DNA of 64,000 nt, from positions 112,961 through 176,960 of the forward strand of contig JADBKP010000007.1 in the NCBI GenBank assembly GCA_014896315.1. Reading direction: 5' to 3'. The position numbers were made by a program, and so were the translations under genes. The notes below the pieces were generated by a model. The model was given only the letters and a program-made list of their open reading frames with translations, did no database searches and was not told the DNA's origin. Shown here in pieces: positions 17,559 to 26,547 of the stretch. Within the stretch, counting starts at the first letter, position 1, and each line of letters begins with the position of its first letter. Origin of the DNA: Limnochordales bacterium (GTDB lineage Bacteria; Bacillota; Limnochordia; Limnochordales; DUMU01).

Positions 17559-18701
17559 CTACACGGAGAGTCCCAGCGCTTGCTGGGCCTGCACGATCGC
17601 CTCAACCTCTTCTTGCAACGGTAGTATAACCGGCTCGCCCTTCTCAACCGAGCGGTAGACAGCCAGGACCAGCTCCACCGCCTTGCGACCTTCGACTCCA
17701 TCTACGGCGGGCTCACGGCCCGTGCGAACGGCCTCGCAGAAGTCGGCAACCAGTGGTTGGTGGCCCATGCCATACACGTTCTTGATGGCTGCCGCCGTCT
17801 GGGCCTGTACCTCCGCCTCTTCCGCCGGGTCCATACCGATGAAGCGCCAGGTCTCCATCCGGTTGAGGGCGACACCACCGATCACCACCGAACCCCGTTC
17901 ACCGAATATCGACAGCCTCTCCTCGAGGTCACCGGGTTCGATGGTGGTGGCTCCTTCGATGCAGCCGAGTGAACCGTCAGCAAACTGCAGGGTGGCAATG
18001 GCGACGTCCTCGGCTTCGATGGGCCGATAGCGGGTGGCGGCGAAAGCGCTGACCCGGACGACGGGGCCCATCATCCACTGGAGCAAGTCAATGGCGTGAA
18101 TGGCCTGGTTCATCAGAACACCGCCATCCAGCGCCCATGTGCCCCGCCAGGCATCTCCCGCGTAATACTGGGGAGAGCGGTGCCAGCGCACGGACGCCAC
18201 GCCGTGGCTGAGACGCCCAAAGCGCCCGTTCTCTTTTGCCTGGCGCAGTCTAACCACGGTCGGGTTGAAACGGTTCTGGAAACAGACTCCCAGCTTGACG
18301 TCATTCTCACGGGCGGCAGCGATCAGCCGATCGGCGCCGGCCAGAGTCAAGCTCATCGGCTTTTCTACCAGCACGTGCTTGCCGGCACAAGCTGCGGCGA
18401 TGCCGATCTGGGGGTGCAGACCGCTGGGAGTACAGATGGACACGGCATCGATGTCGGTCCGTTCAAGCAGCTGCCGGTAATCGGTGTAGACAGCGACGGG
18501 CGGCACCTCACCTGCCATCCTGGCGGCCGTCTCAGCTATCTCCTCGGCCAGCCGCCGGGCTTTTGCCTCCACCACATCGGCCACGGCCACGATCTGAACA
18601 TTGGGTACGCGCAGCAGTGCATTAACGTGATAGGGGGCGATGCGCCCGCAACCGATGATTCCAAACCGCAGAAGCTGGCTGTCAGTCTCTTCGGCTACCA
18701 T
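17559..18701 (-). CDS. Gfo/Idh/MocA-family NAD(P)-dependent dehydrogenase
   Basis: This 380-residue protein has the Rossmann start FGIIGCGRIAPYHVNAL, the VSICTPSGLH strand and the family signature HVLVEKPMSLT near residue 116. The C-terminal substrate domain contains GGVLMNQAIHAIDLLQWMMG, where the His/Asp of the catalytic region lie. Members oxidise or reduce cyclic polyols and sugars. It is read on the minus strand 66 bases upstream of the HAD gene, so the two might act on the same sugar. No Shine-Dalgarno site closer than 15 bases is seen at the ATG. Substrate is unknown. Confidence 0.88.
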   Translation of the reverse strand: MVAEETDSQLLRFGIIGCGRIAPYHVNALLRVPNVQIVAVADVVEAKARRLAEEIAETAARMAGEVPPVAVYTDYRQLLERTDIDAVSICTPSGLHPQIGIAAACAGKHVLVEKPMSLTLAGADRLIAAARENDVKLGVCFQNRFNPTVVRLRQAKENGRFGRLSHGVASVRWHRSPQYYAGDAWRGTWALDGGVLMNQAIHAIDLLQWMMGPVVRVSAFAATRYRPIEAEDVAIATLQFADGSLGCIEGATTIEPGDLEERLSIFGERGSVVIGGVALNRMETWRFIGMDPAEEAEVQAQTAAAIKNVYGMGHQPLVADFCEAVRTGREPAVDGVEGRKAVELVLAVYRSVEKGEPVILPLQEEVEAIVQAQQALGLSV

Positions 18702-18910
18702 TCTGGCTGCTCTAAAACCTCCAAACCGGTGTAACCCACCAAAATACTAAAGGCGAAACGGGCCTCGCCGCCGCCAGTATACACCCGATCCGCGCGGTGG
18801 GGGAGTAGTAGTGCCTAAAAGCGGGGGCAGGGAGGGGAATCAGGAAATCGTAGAGAATACCCGGTCCTGCACCAAGCTGATGAGGAGACGAAGCGGGTGA
18901 ATATGCAGCA

Positions 18911-20200
18911 ATGACCCCTCCCCCGGCAACCGCAAGACGCGGTCTTTTCCGAATCTTGATCGCCAGCCTTGGGGCACTGCTCCTTGCAGTCGCCCTCCCC
19001 AGGTACGCAGCCAGTTCTTACGTCGGCGGCGCGACTCCCGACCAGATAGCCCTGAGCTGGGTGGATGATCCCCAGACCACCATCGCCATCAAGTGGCGGA
19101 CCAGCACGGATGTCACCGGGACGGTGGTCGAGTACTGGGAAGCTGATGCGGCTGATGCCATTGAAGCGGCCGGGCTGCCGCCCTCAACCGGCCGTCACCA
19201 GGTGGCCGGGTCGTCTTCTGAATGGACCTCCAACCTCGGCAGCATGCGAATTCACGAGGTGAAGCTGACCGGGCTGAAACCCGGCACCCGTTATGCCTAC
19301 CGGGTCGGTGACGGCAGCGAGGAGGGTTGGAGCGGAGTTTACCACTTCAACACCGCCCCCGCCGATCCCACTTCCCTCTCCGTTCTGGTCTTCGGCGACT
19401 CGCAAAGCTATGCCGGCAACTACAACGTCTGGCGCAAGACATTACAGACGGCAGTCACGGACGATATCCCCGAGCAGTTGATCCTGCATACGGGCGACCT
19501 GGTGGATGACGGTTCTGACGAACTGCACTGGGAAGCATGGTTTGCCGCCACTCGCGGCATCCTGGAGAACCTCCCTTTCTTTCCTGCGCCGGGAAATCAT
19601 GAGAACGCTCGTGGGGGCGCCGTTTACCTGCGAAACCACTTCCAGCTGCCGGCAAACGGCCCACCTGAGCTGGCCGAACTGGCTTACTCTTTTGATTACG
19701 GTGACGTGCATGTGGTGGTGCTGAATAGCGAGGCATCCGGGAGCGAAGTCGAAGCCCAAAAGCATTTCCTCGAGGAAGAGCTGGCTCGAAATCAGGAGAA
19801 GACCTGGAAGATCGTGCTCTTTCATCGCACGGTCCACAATGTCAAGTGGGGGCGCGGCAATCCCGACCTGCTGGAAAACTACGTTCCCATTCTGGAGAAA
19901 TATGGCGTCGATCTCGTCCTCAACGGGCATGATCACTCCTATGCCCGCAGCTTCCCCCTGCGGGGCGGCAAGAGAGCAGAGAATCCCACCGATCTGGGCG
20001 CCGGCATCGTATACGTGGTCACGGGACGTTCGGGAGCGAAAGCGTATACCGACACCTTCCGGCCATGGTGGGCAGCCGCTTTTGGCTACGGTACGCGCAA
20101 GCCGAACTACATCAACCTGATCTTTACCGGCAGGCAACTGCGCATAATCAGCCGGTACGTGGACGGTACCATCATCGACGACGTGGTATTGACTAAGTAA
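18911..20200 (+). CDS. Secreted purple-acid-phosphatase-like metallophosphoesterase
   Basis: The 429-residue protein has a signal peptide (LFRILIASLGALLLAVALP) and an N-terminal fibronectin-like domain typical of purple acid phosphatases (PDQIALSWVDDPQTTIAIKWRT). The catalytic domain contains LVFGDSQSY, LHTGDLVDDG, PGNHENARGG, VLFHRTVH and LNGHDHSYARSF, i.e. the metal ligands of the calcineurin-like fold. It should hydrolyse phosphate esters outside the cytoplasm. The ATG has no close ribosome site; AGGAG lies about 25 bases upstream. It is alone on the plus strand and its last ~94 bases overlap a doubtful minus-strand ORF. Confidence 0.88.
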   Translation: MTPPPATARRGLFRILIASLGALLLAVALPRYAASSYVGGATPDQIALSWVDDPQTTIAIKWRTSTDVTGTVVEYWEADAADAIEAAGLPPSTGRHQVAGSSSEWTSNLGSMRIHEVKLTGLKPGTRYAYRVGDGSEEGWSGVYHFNTAPADPTSLSVLVFGDSQSYAGNYNVWRKTLQTAVTDDIPEQLILHTGDLVDDGSDELHWEAWFAATRGILENLPFFPAPGNHENARGGAVYLRNHFQLPANGPPELAELAYSFDYGDVHVVVLNSEASGSEVEAQKHFLEEELARNQEKTWKIVLFHRTVHNVKWGRGNPDLLENYVPILEKYGVDLVLNGHDHSYARSFPLRGGKRAENPTDLGAGIVYVVTGRSGAKAYTDTFRPWWAAAFGYGTRKPNYINLIFTGRQLRIISRYVDGTIIDDVVLTK

Positions 20201-20505
20201 TGACTGAGTACACTGTTGCCGGCCTTTGTCCTCTCCCGCAGCTCCCTTCTATACTCCAAGTACGTAGATATACTTTCCCTCCGCCCCACACATCGGCTAA
20301 GTCTAACGCCGAGAGAGCAACAAACGTAAGCAAAACCTAGCCATTTCGCCCATTTAGCTCTTAGCACCAGGCGTGCCCCACTCCAAACAACGCCAATAGC
20401 CAAAGCAGCTAATACTGCAAGCAGAGCAAGCCTACCTATGCGTATCTTCCAGTGATCGAAGTACACCATCATCCACTTCCAGCGCGAGGGCGCGGCCAAA
20501 GCCAT
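20107..20505 (-). CDS. Doubtful small membrane protein at the end of the ABC/DUF4340 operon
   Basis: The 132-codon frame begins 16 bases after the DUF4340 stop, with AGAGAGGG just before its ATG, and holds one hydrophobic stretch (LALLAVLAALAIGVVWSGA). The rest shows no family resemblance and the last third overlaps the phosphatase gene in antisense. It could be a genuine fourth gene of the operon or chance. This frame is the only content seen between 20200 and 20522. Confidence 0.25.
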   Translation of the reverse strand: MALAAPSRWKWMMVYFDHWKIRIGRLALLAVLAALAIGVVWSGARLVLRAKWAKWLGFAYVCCSLGVRLSRCVGRRESISTYLEYRRELRERTKAGNSVLSHYLVNTTSSMMVPSTYRLIMRSCLPVKIRLM

Positions 20506-20521
20506 CGCCCTCTCTTCTGGC

Positions 20522-22390
20522 TTACTCCTGACCGCGCGGCAGAAGCGCGGCCAGGGAATCTGCCAGTTCTTGCCAGGTAGACCTGGCCATCTTCCCTTGC
20601 CGGGTGAAGCCCTCGCCAGTGACCTGAAGGCTGATGCTAAGAGCGTCAGCCTCGCCTGGGGCGACCGGAAGGAGCACGATCTCTACCGGCGACTCGCTGC
20701 CAGATGATGTGCCGGCATCCCTGGCGCCGGCAGGACGAGGCAGAAGCCGCACCCGTTCCAGCTGGCCGGCATCGCTCGCGGTCGAGGGCGTCCTATCCTC
20801 CGCCTCCGGCGCGCCCAGCCGGGTAACGCTCTCCAACCTCAGGGAGCTCAGGGCATTCCAGATCCGTGTTAGCTTCTGATCCTCTACCTTAAACAATTGT
20901 TTGGGTCGGCCGTCCGCCAGGAGCTGCCAGGACTCGCCTGCCTGGCCCACCAACCGGTACTGACGGCCCCCGGAAGTCCAGGCAATCTCCTGCAACCGCC
21001 GGCCGAGATCCTGACCCCAGCCCCAGGCTGAAGGAAGAACAAGCCGGGTCACCAATCCGAGCCAGTTGTCGCCGCCCTCTTGCACGCTGGCCAATCGCCA
21101 GGACTCCACCGCATAGACCGTATCATCATCCGCCGCCCGAACGTAGACCACGTTACCGTCGGGCGAAGTCGCACCGATGTGAAGAACTCTGGCCAACGGA
21201 ATAGCCTCATTCTGAGAGTCACCGGCACTCTTTCCCGCCGGGGCGGGCTGCTCCTGCGACCCCTCTTCATCCAGCCAGACGATGATCTCGCCACGAGGGT
21301 TAGTCAACCCGTACTCGCCAAGACTTCCTCCGTCAACCACCGACTCTGCCCGCAAGTTAGCCAGGTCGGCCAGAATCGCCTGGATCCTCGCCGAATCTGC
21401 CGGCAGGTTGCGAGGCGAGAGCAGCTGCCAGCGGGTTTCGGGATTGCCGGCTGCACTCAAGCCCGACGATTTCTCAGCTTCAATGGCCACCAGCCGCCGC
21501 TCCGCTGACCCCGAAGCAGCCGCCTTCCCCTCACCCGCATCCCACAGAATCCGGAGCCGGTATACCCGCGAGGCCTCCCACTCATTCACCTGCAGGTCGC
21601 GGAGGGAAACAGCCTCCTGCAATAAGGGTTCCACGTCGTAGGCCGAGAGGGTGAAAACACCCGGGTGGGCGGGTGAATAGACGTAGTAACCGGATGGTGT
21701 GTCGGTCCCATAGGTTATCGGGGTGGGATCCCCGATTCTGATCTCCTTCTCAACCGTCCGGTCACCGGAGCCATCCTGGCTGCTGCCGAAGCGGACGCGC
21801 ACCACCGCCCGGGGTGTATCCAGTCCGTAAGCGGCCAGTATCGATCTCTGAGACTGCTCATCACCGGCCAGATCTTCCGCAGGGCGAACTTCGGCCTCAG
21901 GGACGGGCCTGGCCAACATCTGCGCCACCCGGTCAAGGGTGTTAGCATCAGCCGGAGCATGCAGGGGTGAGCGGAGCATCCACTCCACCTTCCGGACCGG
22001 CGGCCGGTACGTGGCAAAGGGCACCGCAGCCGTACTGCGGAAGCGGGGCACAGGAGCGTAAGCTACCGGTTTCGCCGCGGCCGTACCCGCCGCACCGCCA
22101 CCATCCTCGCTGTCCTCCCCGCCGCGGACCACTACGAGGCTCTCCCTTTCCGGTTCACGCGGGTACTCAACCCTGATCTCCCGTACGTCTTCCACGTCCG
22201 CCTGCCAGAGAGGAGGCAGTACACCTTCCCCCTCTGACCCGGGGGAACCCGACCGGTTCGTCTGTCTACCCATCCACGCATATACGGCCAGGACGGCAAA
22301 GACCAGCAAGACGACGCCGGTGGTCAACCACCGCTGCCGGCGCTTCCGGTGCTGACGGGACTCGGAGGGACGTGACAGACGGCTTGTCAC
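20522..22390 (-). CDS. DUF4340 membrane-anchored protein of a GldFG-type ABC system
   Basis: The 622-residue product has one N-terminal membrane anchor (WLTTGVVLLVFAVLAVYAW) and a large outside part with DUF4340-like repeats. These share RYRLVGQAGESWQLL/RWQLLSPRNLPADSARIQAILADLANLRAESVV patterns. DUF4340 proteins are usually encoded beside GldF/GldG-like ABC-2 permeases. The GTG start at 22390 overlaps the upstream stop as GTGA, and GGAGG lies eight bases before it, so translation is coupled. An ATG at 22408 is less likely. Its exact biochemical role is unknown; it may be an accessory to the exporter. Confidence 0.8.
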   Translation of the reverse strand: MTSRLSRPSESRQHRKRRQRWLTTGVVLLVFAVLAVYAWMGRQTNRSGSPGSEGEGVLPPLWQADVEDVREIRVEYPREPERESLVVVRGGEDSEDGGGAAGTAAAKPVAYAPVPRFRSTAAVPFATYRPPVRKVEWMLRSPLHAPADANTLDRVAQMLARPVPEAEVRPAEDLAGDEQSQRSILAAYGLDTPRAVVRVRFGSSQDGSGDRTVEKEIRIGDPTPITYGTDTPSGYYVYSPAHPGVFTLSAYDVEPLLQEAVSLRDLQVNEWEASRVYRLRILWDAGEGKAAASGSAERRLVAIEAEKSSGLSAAGNPETRWQLLSPRNLPADSARIQAILADLANLRAESVVDGGSLGEYGLTNPRGEIIVWLDEEGSQEQPAPAGKSAGDSQNEAIPLARVLHIGATSPDGNVVYVRAADDDTVYAVESWRLASVQEGGDNWLGLVTRLVLPSAWGWGQDLGRRLQEIAWTSGGRQYRLVGQAGESWQLLADGRPKQLFKVEDQKLTRIWNALSSLRLESVTRLGAPEAEDRTPSTASDAGQLERVRLLPRPAGARDAGTSSGSESPVEIVLLPVAPGEADALSISLQVTGEGFTRQGKMARSTWQELADSLAALLPRGQE

Positions 22391-24600
22391 AAGGCCCGCC
22401 TCCTCCACCAGGTCCAGCCACCCACGAACAGCGAGGCCAGCGGCATTATCACCACGAAAGCATAGAATGTGTTCCAGACAAGGCGTGGCGTCAGCGCAAT
22501 CGTGGGCACCTTGAAGACCTTCGGCCTGATGCTGATCAGACTCTTGCGCCCGGTGAGCCAGTTGAGCGCGTTAAGCAAGAAGTCACGATTTCCCTGGAGA
22601 TTGAGGAACTGTCCCCGGATGAACGTCGAGTTGCCCACCACCACCGCCAGCGGTTGCCACTCTCCTTCCGACTCCGCTCCGGGTTGACTTGCGTCCTGGC
22701 CGCTGCCGTCCGCGCCAGTTCCACCAGAAGCAGTGCTCGACCTCTTACTAGCAGCCTCCGAATCGGTTACGGGTTCAGCCACCCGTCCCTCCACCGCCAC
22801 TGCCAGGATAAACGGCCCGACCGGATCCTCCGGATCTTTACGAACCTGGACTCGCTGCTGTATCTTCTCTCCCCACGCTTCCGAGCTGGTCCGCAGCAAG
22901 GCCGACGTCTTAATCTCGCCGGGTGCCCCTGCTGCCCCACCTCCGCTCGCTGCCCCTTCTTCTCTTACCACCAGGCCAACCGATCGGGGTAACAACACTT
23001 CCATCCGTCGCTCTATCAAGGGATTGGTAATCGGATGAGCAAGCAGCTCCGGCATGGGCGACAGCACATCCAGGAAGGCAGCCCGCTCCGGATCAACAAC
23101 GATATGGGAGGTCACCTGCACCCCCAGTTGACCGGCGAGGCTCTCCCAGCCGGGAAGGGCTCGCGTCACCGGATCGAGCAGCAAGAGCAACTTGCCGCCG
23201 GCCTGAACAAAACGGCGCAGAACGTCGAGTTCCTGAGCTCCCAGGTCCGACTGGGGTCCTGCCACCGCCACCACCGACGTGGCCGCCGGTATGCTTCCCG
23301 TCTCTGCCAGGTTGAAGAATTCGGTCGAGTAGCCTTCGCCCTCAAGATCCGAGAAAAGAGAGGCCAGCTCATCTTCACTGGCAACCTCCCCGTGGCCGAT
23401 GAGGAAGGCCACCTTGCGATCCTGCTCATGCACGAGCTCCAGAATGGCCCGGGTAATCGCCTGTTCCCCGTTGAACTCGGTGGAAAAACCGTCTGACGCC
23501 AGCGTATACAGGCTGTCCGGGGTGATCTTCCGCGTCCTGCCTCCCTGCTGGACAACGACGGTGTCGTACTGCTGCACACCGTACTGTTGCGCCAGTGACG
23601 GTTCACGCAGAGGGTCGACGATGGATACCTGCACCCGGTCGGAGGCTTTCGCGTAGGCCCGGACCAGATCAGGCACGGGCGAATCATCCCCCGTCCGGAC
23701 AAAGGCCGTGATCTCTACCGGTCCGGGAAGCTGCTCGCGCAGCACCTGCTTTGTCTGATCAGAGAGGGTAAACCTCCCTTCCGCCGACAGGTCCAGCTGC
23801 CAGGGCATACGAGCGGCCAGGATATTGACAACCACTAGGATCCCGACGAGGGCGGCGGTGAGCAACACCGATTGTGCCCCCGTCTCCAGGGAGCGCCACA
23901 GACGCCGGCCGAGGTTCCGGATGGCAAGGAGAAGAAAACCAACGATCACGGCAAGATAGTAGATAACGTCGGGTGCGGCTAACAGACCGTCGCTGAAGCT
24001 GACGAAGTGGGTGATAGCCGACAAGTTCCTGAGAACCTCGCCCGCACCGCCCCCCAACGCATCGCCCGCCCACTGAAGCAGCCACAGGAGCAACAGAATC
24101 CCAAAGCCGGTTACGGCCGCGATCACCTGGTTATCCGTGAGGGTAGAGGTGAACATGCCGGCCGCAATGAAGGCGGCCCCCAGAAGCAGGAATCCTATGT
24201 AGCCGGCAATAAGCGGGCCGGTCTGGGGATCCCCGAAAAGGTAGAGAACCAGCGGGTAACCGGCGGTTAAGACGAGCATGCCGGCAAAGAGGGTGACCGC
24301 CGCCAGGTACTTGCCGACTACGATCTGACCCAGACTTACGGGGGAGGTCAGGAGCAGCTCGGCCGTCCCCTTGGCCTCTTCCTCCGACCAGAGCCGCATG
24401 GTCAGTACCGGCATAAGGAAGATCAGCACTATGGCTGTGTTGCCGAAAAAGCCGGCCAGAGAAGCAATGCCCGATGTGACCACCGTCACCCAGAAGAAGT
24501 ATCCGCCCAGGACCAAAAAGATCCCCACCAGGACATAAGTGAGAGGTGCGACCAGGAAGCTGCGCAACTCCTTGCGGTAAATGGTCCACAGGCCGCTCAC
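22387..24600 (-). CDS. Fused ABC-2 permease and GldG-like auxiliary protein
   Basis: Residues 1-240 form an ABC-2 permease with about six helices (MSGLWTIYRKELRSFLVAPL, MRLWSEEEAKGTAELLLTSPVSL), like GldF. From about residue 250 another helix precedes an ABC_transp_aux/GldG domain (GRFTLSDQTKQVLREQL, VAFLIGHGEVASEDEL, GGKLLLLLDPVTRALPG), ending with a C-terminal membrane helix. In most genomes these are two genes; here they are one 737-residue chain. The system probably exports or organises an envelope component. The start GTG overlaps the ATPase stop (GTGA), and the next gene is coupled in the same way. Confidence 0.85.
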   Translation of the reverse strand: MSGLWTIYRKELRSFLVAPLTYVLVGIFLVLGGYFFWVTVVTSGIASLAGFFGNTAIVLIFLMPVLTMRLWSEEEAKGTAELLLTSPVSLGQIVVGKYLAAVTLFAGMLVLTAGYPLVLYLFGDPQTGPLIAGYIGFLLLGAAFIAAGMFTSTLTDNQVIAAVTGFGILLLLWLLQWAGDALGGGAGEVLRNLSAITHFVSFSDGLLAAPDVIYYLAVIVGFLLLAIRNLGRRLWRSLETGAQSVLLTAALVGILVVVNILAARMPWQLDLSAEGRFTLSDQTKQVLREQLPGPVEITAFVRTGDDSPVPDLVRAYAKASDRVQVSIVDPLREPSLAQQYGVQQYDTVVVQQGGRTRKITPDSLYTLASDGFSTEFNGEQAITRAILELVHEQDRKVAFLIGHGEVASEDELASLFSDLEGEGYSTEFFNLAETGSIPAATSVVAVAGPQSDLGAQELDVLRRFVQAGGKLLLLLDPVTRALPGWESLAGQLGVQVTSHIVVDPERAAFLDVLSPMPELLAHPITNPLIERRMEVLLPRSVGLVVREEGAASGGGAAGAPGEIKTSALLRTSSEAWGEKIQQRVQVRKDPEDPVGPFILAVAVEGRVAEPVTDSEAASKRSSTASGGTGADGSGQDASQPGAESEGEWQPLAVVVGNSTFIRGQFLNLQGNRDFLLNALNWLTGRKSLISIRPKVFKVPTIALTPRLVWNTFYAFVVIMPLASLFVGGWTWWRRRAL

Positions 24601-25622
24601 CGCTCCGCACCCCCTTGCGAAGTCACGTGCGCGTCATGGTGAGGCTGTTCTTCGGTCACCAGCTGCAGGAAGACGTCCTCCAGCGAGACACGGACAGGGC
24701 TGAGTTCCACGATGGGAATCCGCGCCTCGGCAAGGGTAAAGAAGATCTGGGCCCGTACGTTTTCGCTCTCGCCGGTCTCCAAACCGGGCTCCAGGACCAG
24801 CTGGAGTGCTTCACCTGCCGCTCTTGCCTGCCCCGTCCCCTGCGACTCCGGCTTCCTGTCAATCTCCACTGATCGCACCCCGGCAATGCCGCGCAACAGC
24901 TGCTGCGCCCGGTCGGCAGGTCCCTGAACCCGCAGGCGGAATTCGGTCCCCGTCCGCAGCCGCTCGGCCAACCTGGCCGGCTCATCCTGGGCAACCAGGC
25001 GGCCCTTGTTGATGATGATCACCCGCTCGCAAATGGCTTGAACTTCCGGAAGGATGTGAGAGCTGAGCAGTACCGTATGCGAACCTGCCAATTCCTTGAT
25101 GAGCTGGCGGATCTCGATGATCTGCTGGGGGTCAAGGCCGACGGTCGGTTCATCCAGGATAAGGACGGGTGGCTCGCCGATCAACGCCTGGGCCAGCCCT
25201 ACCCGCTGCCGGTAACCCCGGGAGAGGTGACCGATCAACCGGTTGCTCACTCCCGTCAAACCTGTTCGCTCCAGGGCTTGTCCGACCTGCGCCCGTCGCC
25301 GTTCCCGGGGCACACGCTTCAACTCGCTGACAAAGTACAGGTAATCTGTGACGGTCATATCAGCATAAAGCGGTGGGTTCTCCGGCAGGTAGCCGATCCG
25401 TTGTTTAACTTCGAAAGGCTCTTCGATGGGGTCGAAACCGGCGACCGTCAGGTGGCCGTCCGACGGCGGCATATAACCGGTAATCATGCGCATGGTGGTC
25501 GTCTTTCCGGCCCCATTTGGTCCCAGAAAGCCGACCACCTCACCTTCCGCTACCGAGAAGGTGAGATCCTCCACCGCTGCCCGGCTCCCGTACCACTTGC
25601 TGACGTGCTCGAGCTGGATCAT
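24597..25622 (-). CDS. ABC-2 type transporter ATPase (GldA-like)
   Basis: The 341-residue ATPase begins MIQLEHVSKWYGSRAAVEDL and has Walker A (GFLGPNGAGKTTTMRMI), the MTVTDYLYFVSEL segment, signature HLSRGYRQRVGLAQAL, Walker B PVLILDEPTVGLD and the H-loop LLSSHILPEV. The last ~110 residues are a C-terminal regulatory extension seen in GldA/NosF-like proteins. AGGAGGGG precedes the ATG at 25622. It is the first gene of a coupled operon and drives the fused permease encoded next. Confidence 0.9.
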   Translation of the reverse strand: MIQLEHVSKWYGSRAAVEDLTFSVAEGEVVGFLGPNGAGKTTTMRMITGYMPPSDGHLTVAGFDPIEEPFEVKQRIGYLPENPPLYADMTVTDYLYFVSELKRVPRERRRAQVGQALERTGLTGVSNRLIGHLSRGYRQRVGLAQALIGEPPVLILDEPTVGLDPQQIIEIRQLIKELAGSHTVLLSSHILPEVQAICERVIIINKGRLVAQDEPARLAERLRTGTEFRLRVQGPADRAQQLLRGIAGVRSVEIDRKPESQGTGQARAAGEALQLVLEPGLETGESENVRAQIFFTLAEARIPIVELSPVRVSLEDVFLQLVTEEQPHHDAHVTSQGGAER

Positions 25623-25817
25623 GGGATGCCCCTCCTGGCCAGGCTGCAGCAAATGGCTATATTCGCCATCATTATACGAAGGCGGATACGTTCTGTCACG
25701 TTAGGTGCAGCCGGCCGTACCGCTGACTCCGCCCCCCAGAATAGGATTCCTGTCGGAGGACAGCCAGCGATTACGGGACGTATCCTGCAAGGAGATGGCG
25801 AGGAAGGAGGGAGAAGC

Positions 25818-26525
25818 ATGGCCGAAAGGCGTTCACGCGGCTTGAGCTCTGGCTTCGGTTGGGGTCGGCGCTATGATGATGATAAAGATCCCGCTCTAAC
25901 TCGCACTCCCGCTACGCCGGCCGACCAGACCGGTGCACCTCAATCCCGCTCCCCGCGTTCTGCTGCGGGCGACGTACCTCCTGCCGAACAGACAGCTCCT
26001 GCAGCTCCTGAGGGTTCGGTCTCGGTTGAACCAGCCCGCACCATCACACCCGATCCGCGGCTGGCTGAGACGGCAGAGACGGGTATCGGAATCGGAGAGG
26101 AAGAGATCTCTCGCTGGGAAGGCAGACGCACGGCAACGCCCGATGATCAAACCCGGGGATGGGGAGGCCGCAGCGAGGGCGAACCTGAATGGCGGCTACC
26201 CCAGACACCCGAAGTTCCCGACCACTCGCCTCGCGACCCCGAGGACCGGCGCTTCCCTGACGCAGAGGAAAGACGCATGCTCTGCCGGATTCAGGAAGCT
26301 GAGTTCCGCGCCATAGACTGGATGCTCGCGGCTGATCTGCGTCCCCATGATCGCGAAACCCTCAACAACTACAACGAAGCGGCCCGCCGGGTTCACGAAC
26401 TGATGCACCAGTATGAGGAGAGGTTCGGTGCCTTCATGTGGATGCAGCCGGGCTGGCCCGCCCGCCGGCATACCGGCCCCTTTGCCGTCGCGGACCAGGA
26501 GTACTTCGAGGAAGAGACCGTGTGA
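25818..26525 (+). CDS. cotJB: CotJB-like spore coat protein with long disordered N-terminus
   Basis: The last ~85 residues match CotJB: RRMLCRIQEAEFRAIDWMLAADLRPHDRETLNNYNEA followed by YEERFGAFMW. CotJB is normally about 90 residues and is assembled into the spore coat with CotJC. Here it carries an extra N-terminal ~150 residues rich in Pro, Arg, Asp, Thr and Gly, predicted to be disordered. GGAAGGAGG precedes the ATG at 25818. cotJC follows after 22 bases, and no cotJA is seen. Expression is presumably mother-cell and sporulation-specific, but no such promoter could be identified with confidence. Confidence 0.82.
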   Translation: MAERRSRGLSSGFGWGRRYDDDKDPALTRTPATPADQTGAPQSRSPRSAAGDVPPAEQTAPAAPEGSVSVEPARTITPDPRLAETAETGIGIGEEEISRWEGRRTATPDDQTRGWGGRSEGEPEWRLPQTPEVPDHSPRDPEDRRFPDAEERRMLCRIQEAEFRAIDWMLAADLRPHDRETLNNYNEAARRVHELMHQYEERFGAFMWMQPGWPARRHTGPFAVADQEYFEEETV

Positions 26526-26547
26526 CCGGGGCGAGGAGGTGAGGACC

